This document shows, piece by piece, positions 53,455 to 62,340 of a stretch of 64,000 nt of DNA. Source of the stretch: Arthrobacter sp. StoSoilB22 (GTDB taxonomy: Bacteria; Actinomycetota; Actinomycetes; Actinomycetales; Micrococcaceae); contig NZ_AP024652.1 of the NCBI RefSeq assembly GCF_019977315.1, forward strand, positions 4,340,001-4,404,000. Reading direction: 5' to 3'. The notes beneath the pieces are model-generated. The model was not told where the DNA came from. It saw only the letters and a program-made list of their open reading frames with translations, and ran no database searches. Within the stretch, counting starts at the first letter, position 1, and the number at the start of each line of letters is the position of its first letter. Position numbers and translations under genes: made by a program.

Positions 53455-54372
53455 GCCCGAGCGGGTATCGAACGCAGCCGCCGATTCCCGGAGCAGGCGG
53501 GCCACTGTGTCCACCGGCAGGCTCGCTGCCTTTCGCCGGTCGAAACGGCGCAGTGCGATGTGCCGGGTCCCTAAGCCAGGAACATCCAGGATGTCCACGT
53601 GATCGTGGACCACGCCCGTCAGAGCCAGGGTGGGCACAATGGCCACCCCCTCACCGGCCGCTACAAGTGCCAGTGCGGTGAGTGTGTCGTGGTACTGGTG
53701 AACAGTGTCAATCCGGCTGCCCGTTGAGTGGCGGAGGCGTCCGAGCACTGCTGTGTTTGCTGCCGACGGTTCCACTCCCAGCCACGGCAAGGGCAGGCGA
53801 CTGAGGTCTATGTTGTCCGTGCCAAGCAGGCTTCCTGCCGGCACCACGAGCTTCCAGGGCTCGTCCAGCAGGGGATCTTCGACCATCCCGGCGGCCATCG
53901 GACGCTGCTCTGCCGCCGTCGAATCCTGTTCAATCACTACGGCGTCGAGCTGCCGTTGACGTAGCAGCCGCATCAGCGCGGGGAAACTGTCTTCAACAAT
54001 CTGGATCTGTAGCTGGGGGTACTGGTTGCGCCATTCCGGAAGTCGCGGGATCACCACTGTGCGCATGAAGCTGGTGAAGCCGCCCACGCGCACCACTCCC
54101 GCAATGTTGACTTCGCTTTGCATGCGGGCGCGGGCAACGTTGAGGGCCCGTTCTATCTCTTCCCCTGCCTCCGCCATGGCCAGTCCCGCGGGGGTGAGCA
54201 CTGAACCTTTGGGGGTCCGCAGGAGTAAGGCCTGACCCGCCTCGTGTTCGAGTTTGCTGAGCTGCTGCGACACTGCGGACGGTGTGATCCGCAGTTCATC
54301 GGCGGCAGCAAGAACGCCTCCGGTGCGGGCAACTGCGAGAAGTACGAGCAGCCTGCGGGGGTCCATTTCCAT
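53449..54372 (-). CDS. LysR-family transcriptional regulator
   Basis: 307 aa from the ATG at 54372 (GGAG 8 bases upstream). The N-terminal HTH is LLAVARTGGVLAAADELRITPSAVSQQLSKLEHE (about 8-45). The C-terminal effector domain (about 90-290) binds a small co-inducer. It is divergent from the CBU_0592-like gene and convergent with the PEP mutase-like gene. The target is not clear from sequence. Confidence 0.88.
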   Translation of the reverse strand: MEMDPRRLLVLLAVARTGGVLAAADELRITPSAVSQQLSKLEHEAGQALLLRTPKGSVLTPAGLAMAEAGEEIERALNVARARMQSEVNIAGVVRVGGFTSFMRTVVIPRLPEWRNQYPQLQIQIVEDSFPALMRLLRQRQLDAVVIEQDSTAAEQRPMAAGMVEDPLLDEPWKLVVPAGSLLGTDNIDLSRLPLPWLGVEPSAANTAVLGRLRHSTGSRIDTVHQYHDTLTALALVAAGEGVAIVPTLALTGVVHDHVDILDVPGLGTRHIALRRFDRRKAASLPVDTVARLLRESAAAFDTRSGS

Positions 54373-54552
54373 GTTAAGCACTCCTAAACATGGGATTCAG
54401 AATAATGCAATTGAACTAAAGGGGTAAGTCCCTCAATATTGACTCACAAGCACGATTCAGTCACGCAGCATCGACCCCCGAATCAAGCCCCCATCCCGGA
54501 CCTTACGCCGCCTGCCGGCTCTCTCCGGATGCCCAAATCTGAAAGGACTCCC

Positions 54553-54894
54553 ATGGAACTGCTGTTCGAAATTGCCGGTTGGGCCGGCGCTGTGGCAATG
54601 CTCGGCGGCTACATGGCGGTCTCCATGGGATGGCTGCAGGCGGGCAGCACTTTCCAAACCGTAAATCTCTTTGGTTCCTGCGCCTTCATCATCAACGGCA
54701 CACTTCACGGAGCATGGCCCTCAGTGGTGACCAACGTGGCGTGGTTCCTGATTTCAGCTATTGCACTGCTGCGCATGAAGGCCCAGCACCGGGCCTCGGT
54801 CACCTCCGACGCTCAGGAAAGTCACCCACTTGCCCCGGACACTGCCGCTCAGGTCATTGTCACGGCTGCTCGCCCGGCAGCCAGCTGCGCCTAG
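54553..54894 (+). CDS. Small membrane protein, CBU_0592-like
   Basis: 113 aa from the ATG at 54553 (AAAGGA upstream; the frame before it is not needed). Three hydrophobic segments are seen: EIAGWAGAVAMLGGYMAVSM, FQTVNLFGSCAFIINGTLHG and PSVVTNVAWFLISAIALLRM. The pattern W-G-A-Y-x-N-L-x-G-x-NG-x-G-A-x-PS-N-x-W fits the CBU_0592-like domain family of unknown function. The hydrophilic C-tail is variable. Divergent from LysR. Confidence 0.8.
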   Translation: MELLFEIAGWAGAVAMLGGYMAVSMGWLQAGSTFQTVNLFGSCAFIINGTLHGAWPSVVTNVAWFLISAIALLRMKAQHRASVTSDAQESHPLAPDTAAQVIVTAARPAASCA

Positions 54895-54930
54895 CGGGTT
54901 CACCAGGAGTAGCGGGTTGACCAGGGCCAG

Positions 54931-55131
54931 TTAGTCCACAAACTCCGACTGTGTCTCGATGAAGTCCCAATCCGCACTGGTCAGGACACCACTGACCTTG
55001 TCCGGATGGGGCCCTCCGGCTTCTGCAATGTGCCGCAGCACCTGGAGCGGAAGTTCATCGGCCCGCAGGTTTTCGCGCAGCCACTCTTTACTGTCCAGGT
55101 GCAGATCGAGCCACCACATGAAGATTTCCAT
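54931..55131 (-). CDS. Small hypothetical protein
   Basis: 66 aa. MEIFMWWLDLHLDSKEWLRE, then LPLQVLRHIAEAGGPHPDKVSGVLTSADWDFIETQ. Acidic and helical, no TM segment. AAAGG precedes the start, and coding looks real because it is compact and well composed. No family recognised. Confidence 0.6.
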   Translation of the reverse strand: MEIFMWWLDLHLDSKEWLRENLRADELPLQVLRHIAEAGGPHPDKVSGVLTSADWDFIETQSEFVD

Positions 55132-55266
55132 CACGGACCGCCTTTCTTCGGATTAACCGTAGGCCGGGGCGGATGTCTCTACAAGGGCTCAGGGCTGACG
55201 TCTTTATCGCAGCCGGATCCGCCAAACACGCTGTTCAAGCACACGCCGCGGAGCAACAATAGGGGT

Positions 55267-55773
55267 ATGGCTGCGGAAGGTTTCAGCGGACGGATTCCCT
55301 TGGTTGTGGGCGTACTGCCGGACCAGCATGTGGAAGTACTACAAACTGCCAGGACCTTGGCCGAGCAACTGGGCGTGCCGCTGGTTTGCGCTTATGTGGA
55401 CGAGGCCAGCTACCTCGTGGAGTGGGATCCTTCGCGTGAGACTCACCGGATGTCCCTTCACCCCGAAAAGGATGACGAGGACGTGGCGGTTATCCGGGAT
55501 GATCTGGGTAAGGCCATCGCGGAAGCCATGGACGGTGGCACGGCAGATTGGACGTTGCGCTTGCTTGCCGGCGATCCTGCCCGGGCGCTGGGACGCCTGG
55601 CCTCTGACATAGATGCCTCAATGATCATTGTTGGCTCTCCCGAGCCTGGCTTGGGACACCGTATTTCCGAGGCTTTGAATGGCTCGGTGGCTGCTTGGCT
55701 GAGCCATCACCAGCGGCGTCCGGTGCTGATTGTGCCCCAAAAGAGGAGGCACGAAGCTGCTCATAAAAACTAA
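55267..55773 (+). CDS. Universal stress protein (UspA family)
   Basis: 168 aa from the ATG at 55267 (weak AGGGG upstream; the longer frame is not protein-like). One USP domain with PLVVGVLPDQHVEVLQTARTLAEQLG and the ATP-binding-type IIVGSPEPGLGHRISEALNGSVAAWL ending RPVLIVP. Usp proteins respond to growth arrest and hypoxia. It is followed by a candidate small RNA and a terminator-type hairpin. Confidence 0.85.
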   Translation: MAAEGFSGRIPLVVGVLPDQHVEVLQTARTLAEQLGVPLVCAYVDEASYLVEWDPSRETHRMSLHPEKDDEDVAVIRDDLGKAIAEAMDGGTADWTLRLLAGDPARALGRLASDIDASMIIVGSPEPGLGHRISEALNGSVAAWLSHHQRRPVLIVPQKRRHEAAHKN

Positions 55774-55830
55774 AGCGAAAGTACTTATTCGAGGTGGTGG
55801 CAAAGGCGTCGCGCGGCACGTAGAGTAATT

Positions 55831-55912
55831 ACTGCAGGACGGCGAAAGCCCCTGCTCAAAGACCGCTCCGGAGTGCGTATCCCCCAATAACGCACTCCGG
55901 AGCTCTTTTGTT
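55831..55912 (+). ncRNA. Candidate small RNA, possibly 6C-like
   Basis: Two well-formed hairpins follow a -10-like TAGAGT (55821-55826) with TGGCAA 17 bases upstream. Hairpin 1 has GCAGG...CCTGC (55834-55838/55851-55855) and an inner GGC-GAAA-GCC. Hairpin 2 (55865-55878 / 55890-55903) is a 14-bp perfect stem, with an ATCCCCCAATA loop and a trailing TCTTTTGTTT. C-rich loops in two adjacent stem-loops recall the actinobacterial 6C RNA family, but I am not sure of that match. Confidence 0.55.
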
Positions 55913-56028
55913 TAAGCGGCGCCATCTTTAGGCGGCGCCGCGTACCGCCACTACCCACTTTGAATCCGAAACCCCCGCGACACGCCCGTAGCGACGGCGA
56001 GTCGCCGGCGAGAAGCCACCAAAAAGGG

Positions 56029-57342
56029 TCAGGAAGGCACGCGACGGGTGACCACCGACGCCGGGACGGCCGGGACGCGCTGCCTCTTGGCATATACCCG
56101 GGCCCGTTGGCTGGACAACGCCAGGAGCACCAGGATGTCAGTGGCCACACCGAAAAGTCCGGCTTCGAGGGTGATGTTGGTGCTTCCGGTGAAGTAGTCA
56201 ACGGCTTGGACCACCACGGAGACAGAACTGAGGCCCATCGCGATCACCCTTGCCCCGTTGCTGCCCAGGAAAATCCGCCAGGCAAGGAAAACTTCCCCCA
56301 GCCCGAAGATCAGCACTACCACGGCAACAAAGGTGACAACCGTCGTCGTGGTTTGCGGGTCAAGGGGGTCGCCGTCGGTGGTGATGTCCGAGAAAACATC
56401 GGAAGAGGTCACCAGTGTCAGCGCCAGGATAAAGGCCGCGATGGACCTGGCCACCACCAACGCGGCGCCCACCATGGTGGGCGCCGGCCGTCTGTCGCGG
56501 CTGTCCGTGGGGCGGGATGGCTGGTGGGCCGGGACCTGCACGCGTCGCGCGTCCACGATGGGGAGGTCGCCGTCGGTGGAAATCGAATCCCCGCCTCCGT
56601 TCCTGGAGTGGTAGCCGGTGGAGAAGTCCTCAATCACCTGCACCGTGACGCGTGGATCAGCGGCGGTAACGCTGGAAATGATGTGGTCCCGCTCAACGTC
56701 GGTGTTCTGCTCGATCTTGTGCGTAATTTGCAGGGTGAAGAGTGAGAACCCGACGCTGCGGTCGTAGGTGCCGGCAGCCAGCCAGTCCACTTTGTGCCCG
56801 CCGGGCAGCAGCCAGCCTTCGGGGCATCGCCAGAAACGGACGTGGTGGCGTTTGCCTGGGTTGTTGTCCACTTCCTGCTGATAGGCGAAGTCCTGCTGCC
56901 GGTCGAAGAGGTAGAGCGGGCTGACCGGGGCTTCGGAGTAACTCCGGCGGAAGATGGTGGAGCTGATGATGCGGCGGCTGCTTTTGAGCGTCACTTGGTC
57001 CGCTTGAGTCCAGCCGGCCGCGCGCATGATGGCGTGGAGTTGCGGCTCGTCGCCCAGCAACGCGACGTTTACGGGATCTCCCAGTAATCCGTCGCTGGTC
57101 CGGGCGCGGCCGATGAAGTAGCCGGGAACGTAGATGGTGGTGAGGATGCGGTGCAGGCGAGGGAGGAGGAGATACGCGAGGAACGCCCAAAAGAAGAAGT
57201 AGAACCACACCTGGCCCCACCCCAAATGGAAGCTCTCCCCCACCAGCAGGAACGCCAACCACACCGCAGCGGCGCCACCAAGGATGAAGAAGGCGTGGTC
57301 CAGCCGGGAATCGGTCACATCCTTGGCCGCTGCCTTGTACAT
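56029..57342 (-). CDS. LssY-like C-terminal domain membrane protein
   Basis: 437 aa. Two N-terminal TM segments (about 18-38, 44-62) precede a soluble LssY-like region (about 70-235: GDPVNVALLGDEPQLHAIMRAAGW, then SPLYLFDRQQDFAYQQEV and HHVRFWRCP). A C-terminal cluster of four TM segments follows (about 290-420). LssY proteins occur in Legionella and many actinobacteria without a settled function. It is convergent with the sRNA locus. Confidence 0.82.
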   Translation of the reverse strand: MYKAAAKDVTDSRLDHAFFILGGAAAVWLAFLLVGESFHLGWGQVWFYFFFWAFLAYLLLPRLHRILTTIYVPGYFIGRARTSDGLLGDPVNVALLGDEPQLHAIMRAAGWTQADQVTLKSSRRIISSTIFRRSYSEAPVSPLYLFDRQQDFAYQQEVDNNPGKRHHVRFWRCPEGWLLPGGHKVDWLAAGTYDRSVGFSLFTLQITHKIEQNTDVERDHIISSVTAADPRVTVQVIEDFSTGYHSRNGGGDSISTDGDLPIVDARRVQVPAHQPSRPTDSRDRRPAPTMVGAALVVARSIAAFILALTLVTSSDVFSDITTDGDPLDPQTTTTVVTFVAVVVLIFGLGEVFLAWRIFLGSNGARVIAMGLSSVSVVVQAVDYFTGSTNITLEAGLFGVATDILVLLALSSQRARVYAKRQRVPAVPASVVTRRVPS

Positions 57343-57398
57343 ATAGCTCCCCCTTGTGGCCCCTTAAGCTTCGGGCTTCGAATGCAGCTTGTACAGGC

Positions 57399-58388
57399 TT
57401 ACGTGAGCAACTTCGGCACGTGGAGTTGTCCGTTGCTGATGAGCCATTGCAGGGACTCGCGAATGGCCTGCTCGGGCTCGTATCCGGGCGCGTACCCGAT
57501 GAGGGAGGCGGCTTTGTGGATACTCATGCAGTGGTTGCGGGAAAGGTGGGCCCAGCTGGAATCGGCAAATTCGGGAGTGGTGATTCGTCGGAATTCTTCC
57601 CAGCTCACGGTCTCCATGTGCGGATCCTGCCCGAACCAGGACGCGGCGATGCGCACGTAGCCACGAACCGTCAGGGCTGTGGGAGCAACAATGGTGAAGT
57701 CTTCCCCGGCTGCAGCGTCGCGGTTGAGGATGGCTTTCTCAAAGGCCTGCGCCACGTCGTCGGCGTGCACGTGATGCATCAGCTCGGTACCGCTTCCGGG
57801 GACCTTGAGTGTCTGCCCGGAAGCAATCACGGGCCACACGCCTGGATCCAGGTTGCCCAGTGGCCCGATCGGGAACCAGCCGGGTCCCACGATGTGGCCG
57901 GGGTGGATGGATGTTGTGGCCAGACCCCCTGAAGCGGTCTCCTCTTTGAGCATTCGGGCGATGTCGCGTTTCCGGATTCCGTAATCGTCAGTTGGTTCTG
58001 CGGCCGAGGGTTCGCCAGCCGAATCCGATCCTTCGGTGATGGGCAATTTCAAGCTGACACCGTGGCGCCAGATCGACCCGCAGTGCAGCAGATGCGCTGT
58101 CTCGCCGCGCAGCCGGTTCACCAGCGCAGTGGCTGACTCCAGCGTGAAGCAAATGAGGTCAACCACGACGTCGGCACCCAGTCCCGCTATCCGGTCACCA
58201 AAGACGCCCTCAAGTTCCTCGTGCTCGCGGTCCGCTGTAACCTGGCGGACCTGCTGCCATTCGGGGACGTCGGCATGGGGTGGTCGGCTTCCGCGGCTGA
58301 TGTTGATGACCTCGTACCCGGCACGCACAAGCCTGGGCACCAGGAAGGACCCGATATGGCCGCTGCCGCCGATCACGACGATTTTCAT
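57399..58388 (-). CDS. NAD-dependent epimerase/dehydratase family protein
   Basis: 329 aa from the ATG at 58388 (GGAG upstream). The N-terminal Rossmann motif is KIVVIGGSGHIGSFLVPRLVRAGYEV. Extended-SDR features are YGIRKRDIARML (active-site YxxxK position) and SIHPGHIVGPGWFPI. It may act on a sugar nucleotide or other carbonyl substrate. Its 5' end is divergent from the GH13 gene by 232 bases, but I see no pathway link. Confidence 0.85.
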   Translation of the reverse strand: MKIVVIGGSGHIGSFLVPRLVRAGYEVINISRGSRPPHADVPEWQQVRQVTADREHEELEGVFGDRIAGLGADVVVDLICFTLESATALVNRLRGETAHLLHCGSIWRHGVSLKLPITEGSDSAGEPSAAEPTDDYGIRKRDIARMLKEETASGGLATTSIHPGHIVGPGWFPIGPLGNLDPGVWPVIASGQTLKVPGSGTELMHHVHADDVAQAFEKAILNRDAAAGEDFTIVAPTALTVRGYVRIAASWFGQDPHMETVSWEEFRRITTPEFADSSWAHLSRNHCMSIHKAASLIGYAPGYEPEQAIRESLQWLISNGQLHVPKLLT

Positions 58389-58620
58389 GGGTGCTCCGAT
58401 CTCCACGAGTCACGCTACTGGCTTGCGGGGGTAACCGATAGGCCCGCGCGCCCAAGGTCAACTCGGCACATAATAACGAGACTTACTTGTTCCTTGGTTA
58501 GACAAACGGCAGGCTCCCGCGACTAGCATGAATAGTCCGGGCAAGCCCGGGTACGTGACCTCTTGAACGACCCCCTCGGAAGGTCGGCGTTGACGCGGCG
58601 ACCACGTAAAGGAGACAACT

Positions 58621-60915
58621 GTGCGGGAGCCTGCAGTCAGCGAGAGCGTGTCAGAAATCAGCGAAACTCCGGAAGAAAATGCGGAGGAGACGCCACAGGA
58701 AACGCCCGATGAAACCGCAAGCGAACCGGCGGAAATCACGTTTGACGAGCAGTTCTACCCTGCCCGTCCCAAAGCGCTGCGCCCCATTGCCCGGCGTCGG
58801 CAGTTCTTTGCCGCCCGGCCCTCCTTGGAATTCGACGGCTTGAACTCCACGTACGTGGATTGGCTCCGGAACCAGTCCATGCTGGGTGACGCCAACACCA
58901 TGGCCCGGCAGTTGTCCGGGCAGGCCAGCATGTGGCAGAACTCGTATGCCAGGCCCAACCCACGCGCAGCTGTTGAGCGTGCACCTGTGTGGTTCACTGC
59001 CTATCCACTGTCTTTCATAACCAAGGACGGCCAGTCCTTCCTTTCTGCGCTGGGTGACCCAGCGCTTTGGGACGCGTTCAGCCAGATCGGCATCAGGGGC
59101 CTGCACACGGGACCGGTGAAGCTGGCCGGCGGCATCCGCGGATGGTCGCAAACACCCAGCGTGGACGGCCACTTCGACCGGATCAGCATGGCGATCGATC
59201 CCGCCTTCGGCACGGAGGAAGAGTTCCGGCAGATGTGCGAGGTAGCCAACCAGCACGGCGGCACCGTCATTGACGACATCGTCCCGGGGCACACCGGCAA
59301 GGGAGCGGACTTCCGCCTCGCCGAAATGAACTTCCGGGATTACCCCGGCATCTATCACATGGTGGACATCCCGGAGGAGGACTGGCACTTGCTGCCGGAC
59401 GTCCCCGAGGGCGAAGATTCGGTGAACATCAGCCCCGCGGCTGAGGAAGCGCTGCAAAAGGCCGGCTACATCATCGGGCGACTGCAGCGGGTTATCTTCT
59501 ACGAGCCCGGCGTCAAGGAAACCAACTGGAGCGCCACCAAGCCCATCATCGACACCACGGGCAAGAAACGCCGCTGGGTTTATCTCCACTACTTCAAGGC
59601 CGGTCAGCCTTCCATTAACTGGCTGGACCCCACCTTCGCCGGCATGCGCCTGGTGGTTGGCGACGCCCTGCACTCCTTGCTGGACCTCGGGACCGGAGCG
59701 CTCCGGCTGGATGCCAACGGTTTCCTGGGTGTGGAGAAGAGCGCCGAGGAAGAACCGGGCTGGTCCGAGGGTCACCCGTTGTCCGAGGCAGCCAACCAGT
59801 TGATTGGTTCCATGATCCGCAAGGTGGGCGGGTTCTCCTTCCAAGAGCTCAACCTCACTATCGATGACATCAAGTCGCAGTCCGAGTCCGGCCCGGACCT
59901 GTCTTACGACTTCATCACCAGGCCCGCCTACCACTACGCCCTGGTCATCGGAGATACCGAGTTCCTGCGCCTCACCTTGCGGCTGTCCATGGAGATCGGC
60001 GTGGACCAGGCATCGCTGGTTCACGCCCTGCAGAACCACGATGAACTGACCTATGAGTTGCTCCACTTCGCTGCCGGGCACAGGGATGAAGTCTTTGAAC
60101 TTGCCGGCGAGGAGCTCACCGGTGCCGAGGTGGCCGAGAAGGTCCAGACCACCATGCGTGAACGGCTCACGGGTGAGAACGGGCCCTACAACGCGGTCTT
60201 CACCACCAACGGCATCGCCTGCACCACCGTCAGCTTCATCATGGCCGCCCTCGGGATCAAGGACCCGGATGCCATCACCAAGGAGCAGGAAGCGCAGGTC
60301 CTGGACGCCCACGTGCTCTTGTCCATGTACAACGCGTTGCAGCCGGGTGTGTTCGCGCTCTCCGGTTGGGACCTCACAGGCATCACAGCGCTGGACCGCG
60401 AAACCGTCAAGGAACTCACCTCGCAGGGTGACACCCGGTGGATCAACCGTGGCGCGCACGACCTCATGGGGACCAGCCCGGACGCCAAGACCTCCCTGGC
60501 CGGTATGGCGCGTGCCCGGAGCCTGTACGGTTCCCTCCCTGAGCAGCTGAAGGACCCGAACTCCTATGCGCGGCGCCTCCAGCAGATCCTTACGGTGCGG
60601 GAAGAATCAGGCATCGCCACCAGCACGCTCCTTGATGTGCCCGACGTTTCCAACCGCGGCTTGCTGGTGTTGGTCAATCAGCTCGCGGATGGGGCACTGC
60701 AGGTGACGGTCCTGAACTTCTCTGACCAGGACATCGCCGGCAGCATCCAGTCCCCGCACCTTGTTCCGGGAGCTACAGTCCATGATTTGTTCTCCGCTGA
60801 AGAAGAAGTGGCCCAGGTGGATGATCTGTGCAGCTTCTTCCTCGAGTTGCCCGCCTTCCAGGGCACGGCACTGCTGCTGAAGGACCCGGTAGTGGAGGAC
60901 GAGGCTACCGAATAG
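58621..60915 (+). CDS. GH13-family enzyme, trehalose synthase (TreS)-like
   Basis: 764 aa from a GTG with AAAGGAG upstream. An acidic Glu/Thr-rich N-terminus (1-38) precedes a GH13 barrel. Region I is DDIVPGHTGKG. Asp364 in RLDANGFLG is the nucleophile, Glu409 in SFQELNL the acid/base, and Asp474 in QNHDELTYE the stabiliser. NHDELT is typical of trehalose synthases (maltose to trehalose). At 764 aa it is longer than the usual 570-600, and region I is divergent, so another alpha-glucan isomerase or hydrolase is possible. Confidence 0.8.
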   Translation: MREPAVSESVSEISETPEENAEETPQETPDETASEPAEITFDEQFYPARPKALRPIARRRQFFAARPSLEFDGLNSTYVDWLRNQSMLGDANTMARQLSGQASMWQNSYARPNPRAAVERAPVWFTAYPLSFITKDGQSFLSALGDPALWDAFSQIGIRGLHTGPVKLAGGIRGWSQTPSVDGHFDRISMAIDPAFGTEEEFRQMCEVANQHGGTVIDDIVPGHTGKGADFRLAEMNFRDYPGIYHMVDIPEEDWHLLPDVPEGEDSVNISPAAEEALQKAGYIIGRLQRVIFYEPGVKETNWSATKPIIDTTGKKRRWVYLHYFKAGQPSINWLDPTFAGMRLVVGDALHSLLDLGTGALRLDANGFLGVEKSAEEEPGWSEGHPLSEAANQLIGSMIRKVGGFSFQELNLTIDDIKSQSESGPDLSYDFITRPAYHYALVIGDTEFLRLTLRLSMEIGVDQASLVHALQNHDELTYELLHFAAGHRDEVFELAGEELTGAEVAEKVQTTMRERLTGENGPYNAVFTTNGIACTTVSFIMAALGIKDPDAITKEQEAQVLDAHVLLSMYNALQPGVFALSGWDLTGITALDRETVKELTSQGDTRWINRGAHDLMGTSPDAKTSLAGMARARSLYGSLPEQLKDPNSYARRLQQILTVREESGIATSTLLDVPDVSNRGLLVLVNQLADGALQVTVLNFSDQDIAGSIQSPHLVPGATVHDLFSAEEEVAQVDDLCSFFLELPAFQGTALLLKDPVVEDEATE

Positions 60916-60921
60916 AACGCA

Positions 60922-60954
60922 CGACGTCGGCACTTACGGTGAGTGCCGACGTCG
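60922..60954. terminator. Bidirectional terminator between GH13 and anti-sigma genes
   Basis: CGACGTCGGCACT (60922-60934) and AGTGCCGACGTCG (60942-60954) form a perfect 13-bp stem with a TACGGTG loop. It lies 6 bases after the GH13 stop and 10 before the anti-sigma stop. The stem and loop core are shared with 62279-62321. Confidence 0.75.
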
Positions 60955-60964
60955 CGGTTTGGTG

Positions 60965-61696
60965 CTATCCGCCTACGTTGGGAACCTTTCCGGGGTAAGC
61001 ACGTACCTCTTCCATATAGACGAGCGGGCGGCCGTCGGCGCACTCTCCCACGTCCTTGGAATTCACTTCCAGGCCCCCAAAGGAGATGACATCTCCGGTG
61101 CTGAAGACTGTTCCGTCGGGCATCACCAACCCGGTGTCCGTGACCTTCGTGCCAGTCGGAAAGAGGAAGCCGTTGCCGATGCAACCTTTATTGTCCGCCT
61201 CAAGTTTCAGTATCCGGAGAACATCGGGGCGCATGTAAATACCCTCGGAAATCACACCGTCAATTTCGGTCGTGGAAACGGCCAACTTACCTGAGCCCCC
61301 CGTGACGATGTCGGCTTCCACCGTAGGGGTCGGGGAGCCCGTAATTTCGGGGAGCGGCAGCGCACTGGAGGAGCCTGTTTCCGGCGCGGGATCCAGCTGG
61401 GTAGCGGCTGGCGCCGTTTGTTCCGTGGGCGGGGCCGTCATTGCGGACGTCACCACTACCCCGGCAACAATGGCTGCAGCCGCCGCCAATCCGAATCCTG
61501 CTGCCAACCGTACCCGGCGTCCGGGATGCTGTTGATGGAAATCTGCAACCGACCCACCCACGGTGATGTGCTCGGCATCAGTGTCCATGACAGCCAGGCT
61601 CTTCTCGCGGCTGCGGGCCAACTCTTCTTCGGTAACCGCGGAAGCCGGATCAGCTGCGGTCAGGCGATCCATGGTGGATTTTTCCTTGCTACTCAT
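60965..61696 (-). CDS. Putative anti-sigma factor (non-ZAS, single TM)
   Basis: 243 aa. A cytosolic N-terminus (1-62) precedes one TM segment (about 63-88, VRLAAGFGLAAAAAIVAGVVVTSAM), a Pro/Thr linker and an extracellular domain with Cys-containing strands (KGCIGNGFL, GECADG). There is no HxxxCxxC zinc motif. It overlaps the ECF sigma stop region by 4 bases, so anti-sigma is inferred mostly from context. Confidence 0.7.
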   Translation of the reverse strand: MSSKEKSTMDRLTAADPASAVTEEELARSREKSLAVMDTDAEHITVGGSVADFHQQHPGRRVRLAAGFGLAAAAAIVAGVVVTSAMTAPPTEQTAPAATQLDPAPETGSSSALPLPEITGSPTPTVEADIVTGGSGKLAVSTTEIDGVISEGIYMRPDVLRILKLEADNKGCIGNGFLFPTGTKVTDTGLVMPDGTVFSTGDVISFGGLEVNSKDVGECADGRPLVYMEEVRAYPGKVPNVGG

Positions 61697-62220
61697 CGCT
61701 GCACATCCTCTGTGGCTTGATCCTCCCGAATCAGATTGCTGAGTTGCTTCCGTGCTCTGTGCAGCCGCATTCTGACGGCCGTGGCGGAAATGTCGAGCAG
61801 ACCTGACACCTCGGCGGAGGTGAACCCGTCCCAGTACGTCAGGAGGAGAACCTCGCGTTCCTCCGGCTTGAGCCGATCCAGTGCGTCGGCCACCATTCCG
61901 TCGTCGGAGCCCAGCCCGCGCGTTCTCTGACGTTCCAGTTGTTGTGTGAGATTGATGGAGCGAACGGCCGAACGGTGATGGTTGCGGAGGACATTCCGGG
62001 CGATCCCGAACACCACTAACTCAGACAATTCTTGGCCCTGACGGCATTTTTCCCACACGATGCGGAAGACGTCGGCGGTAAGGTCTTCGGCTGCGGGCGT
62101 CCCCTCCGTTCGACGCCGGAAGTACCGGTACACCTTGTCGTGGCACGCCGCATGCGTCGCCAGAAAATGCTTCTGCCCGGCAGACTCCACGCGATCCCCC
62201 TGCTCCGTTTGCACCCTCAT
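61693..62220 (-). CDS. ECF-type RNA polymerase sigma factor
   Basis: 175 aa with sigma-70 region 2 (about 25-85, YRYFRRRTEGTPAAEDLTADVFRIVWEK) and region 4 (about 115-165, LDRLKPEEREVLLLTYWDGFTSAEVSGLLDISATAVRMRLHRARKQL). Regions 1 and 3 are absent, as in ECF sigmas. It is co-transcribed with the downstream putative anti-sigma gene. The stimulus is unknown. Confidence 0.93.
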   Translation of the reverse strand: MRVQTEQGDRVESAGQKHFLATHAACHDKVYRYFRRRTEGTPAAEDLTADVFRIVWEKCRQGQELSELVVFGIARNVLRNHHRSAVRSINLTQQLERQRTRGLGSDDGMVADALDRLKPEEREVLLLTYWDGFTSAEVSGLLDISATAVRMRLHRARKQLSNLIREDQATEDVQR

Positions 62221-62278
62221 ATCCAGTTAATGTCCGGCAGTCAGGAAAATGTAACCCAACTTTCAGGAACGACACGGA

Positions 62279-62321
62279 AAGCCCGCCGTCGGCACTCGCG
62301 GTGAGTGCCGACGTCGGGCTT
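62279..62321. terminator. Terminator hairpin between PPK2 and the sigma gene
   Basis: AAGCCCGCCGTCGGCACT (62279-62296) and its near-complement (62304-62321) pair at 17 of 18 positions with a 7-base loop. On the minus strand it ends GGGCTTTCC after PPK2. It shares the GTCGGCACT core with the hairpin at 60922. Confidence 0.75.
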
Positions 62322-62340
62322 GAGGGTTGAACGCTGCGGG

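Noticed and set aside
58651..60459. 602-codon minus-strand frame within the GH13 gene
   Set aside because: Shadow of the well-defined GH13 gene; composition and motifs are not protein-like.
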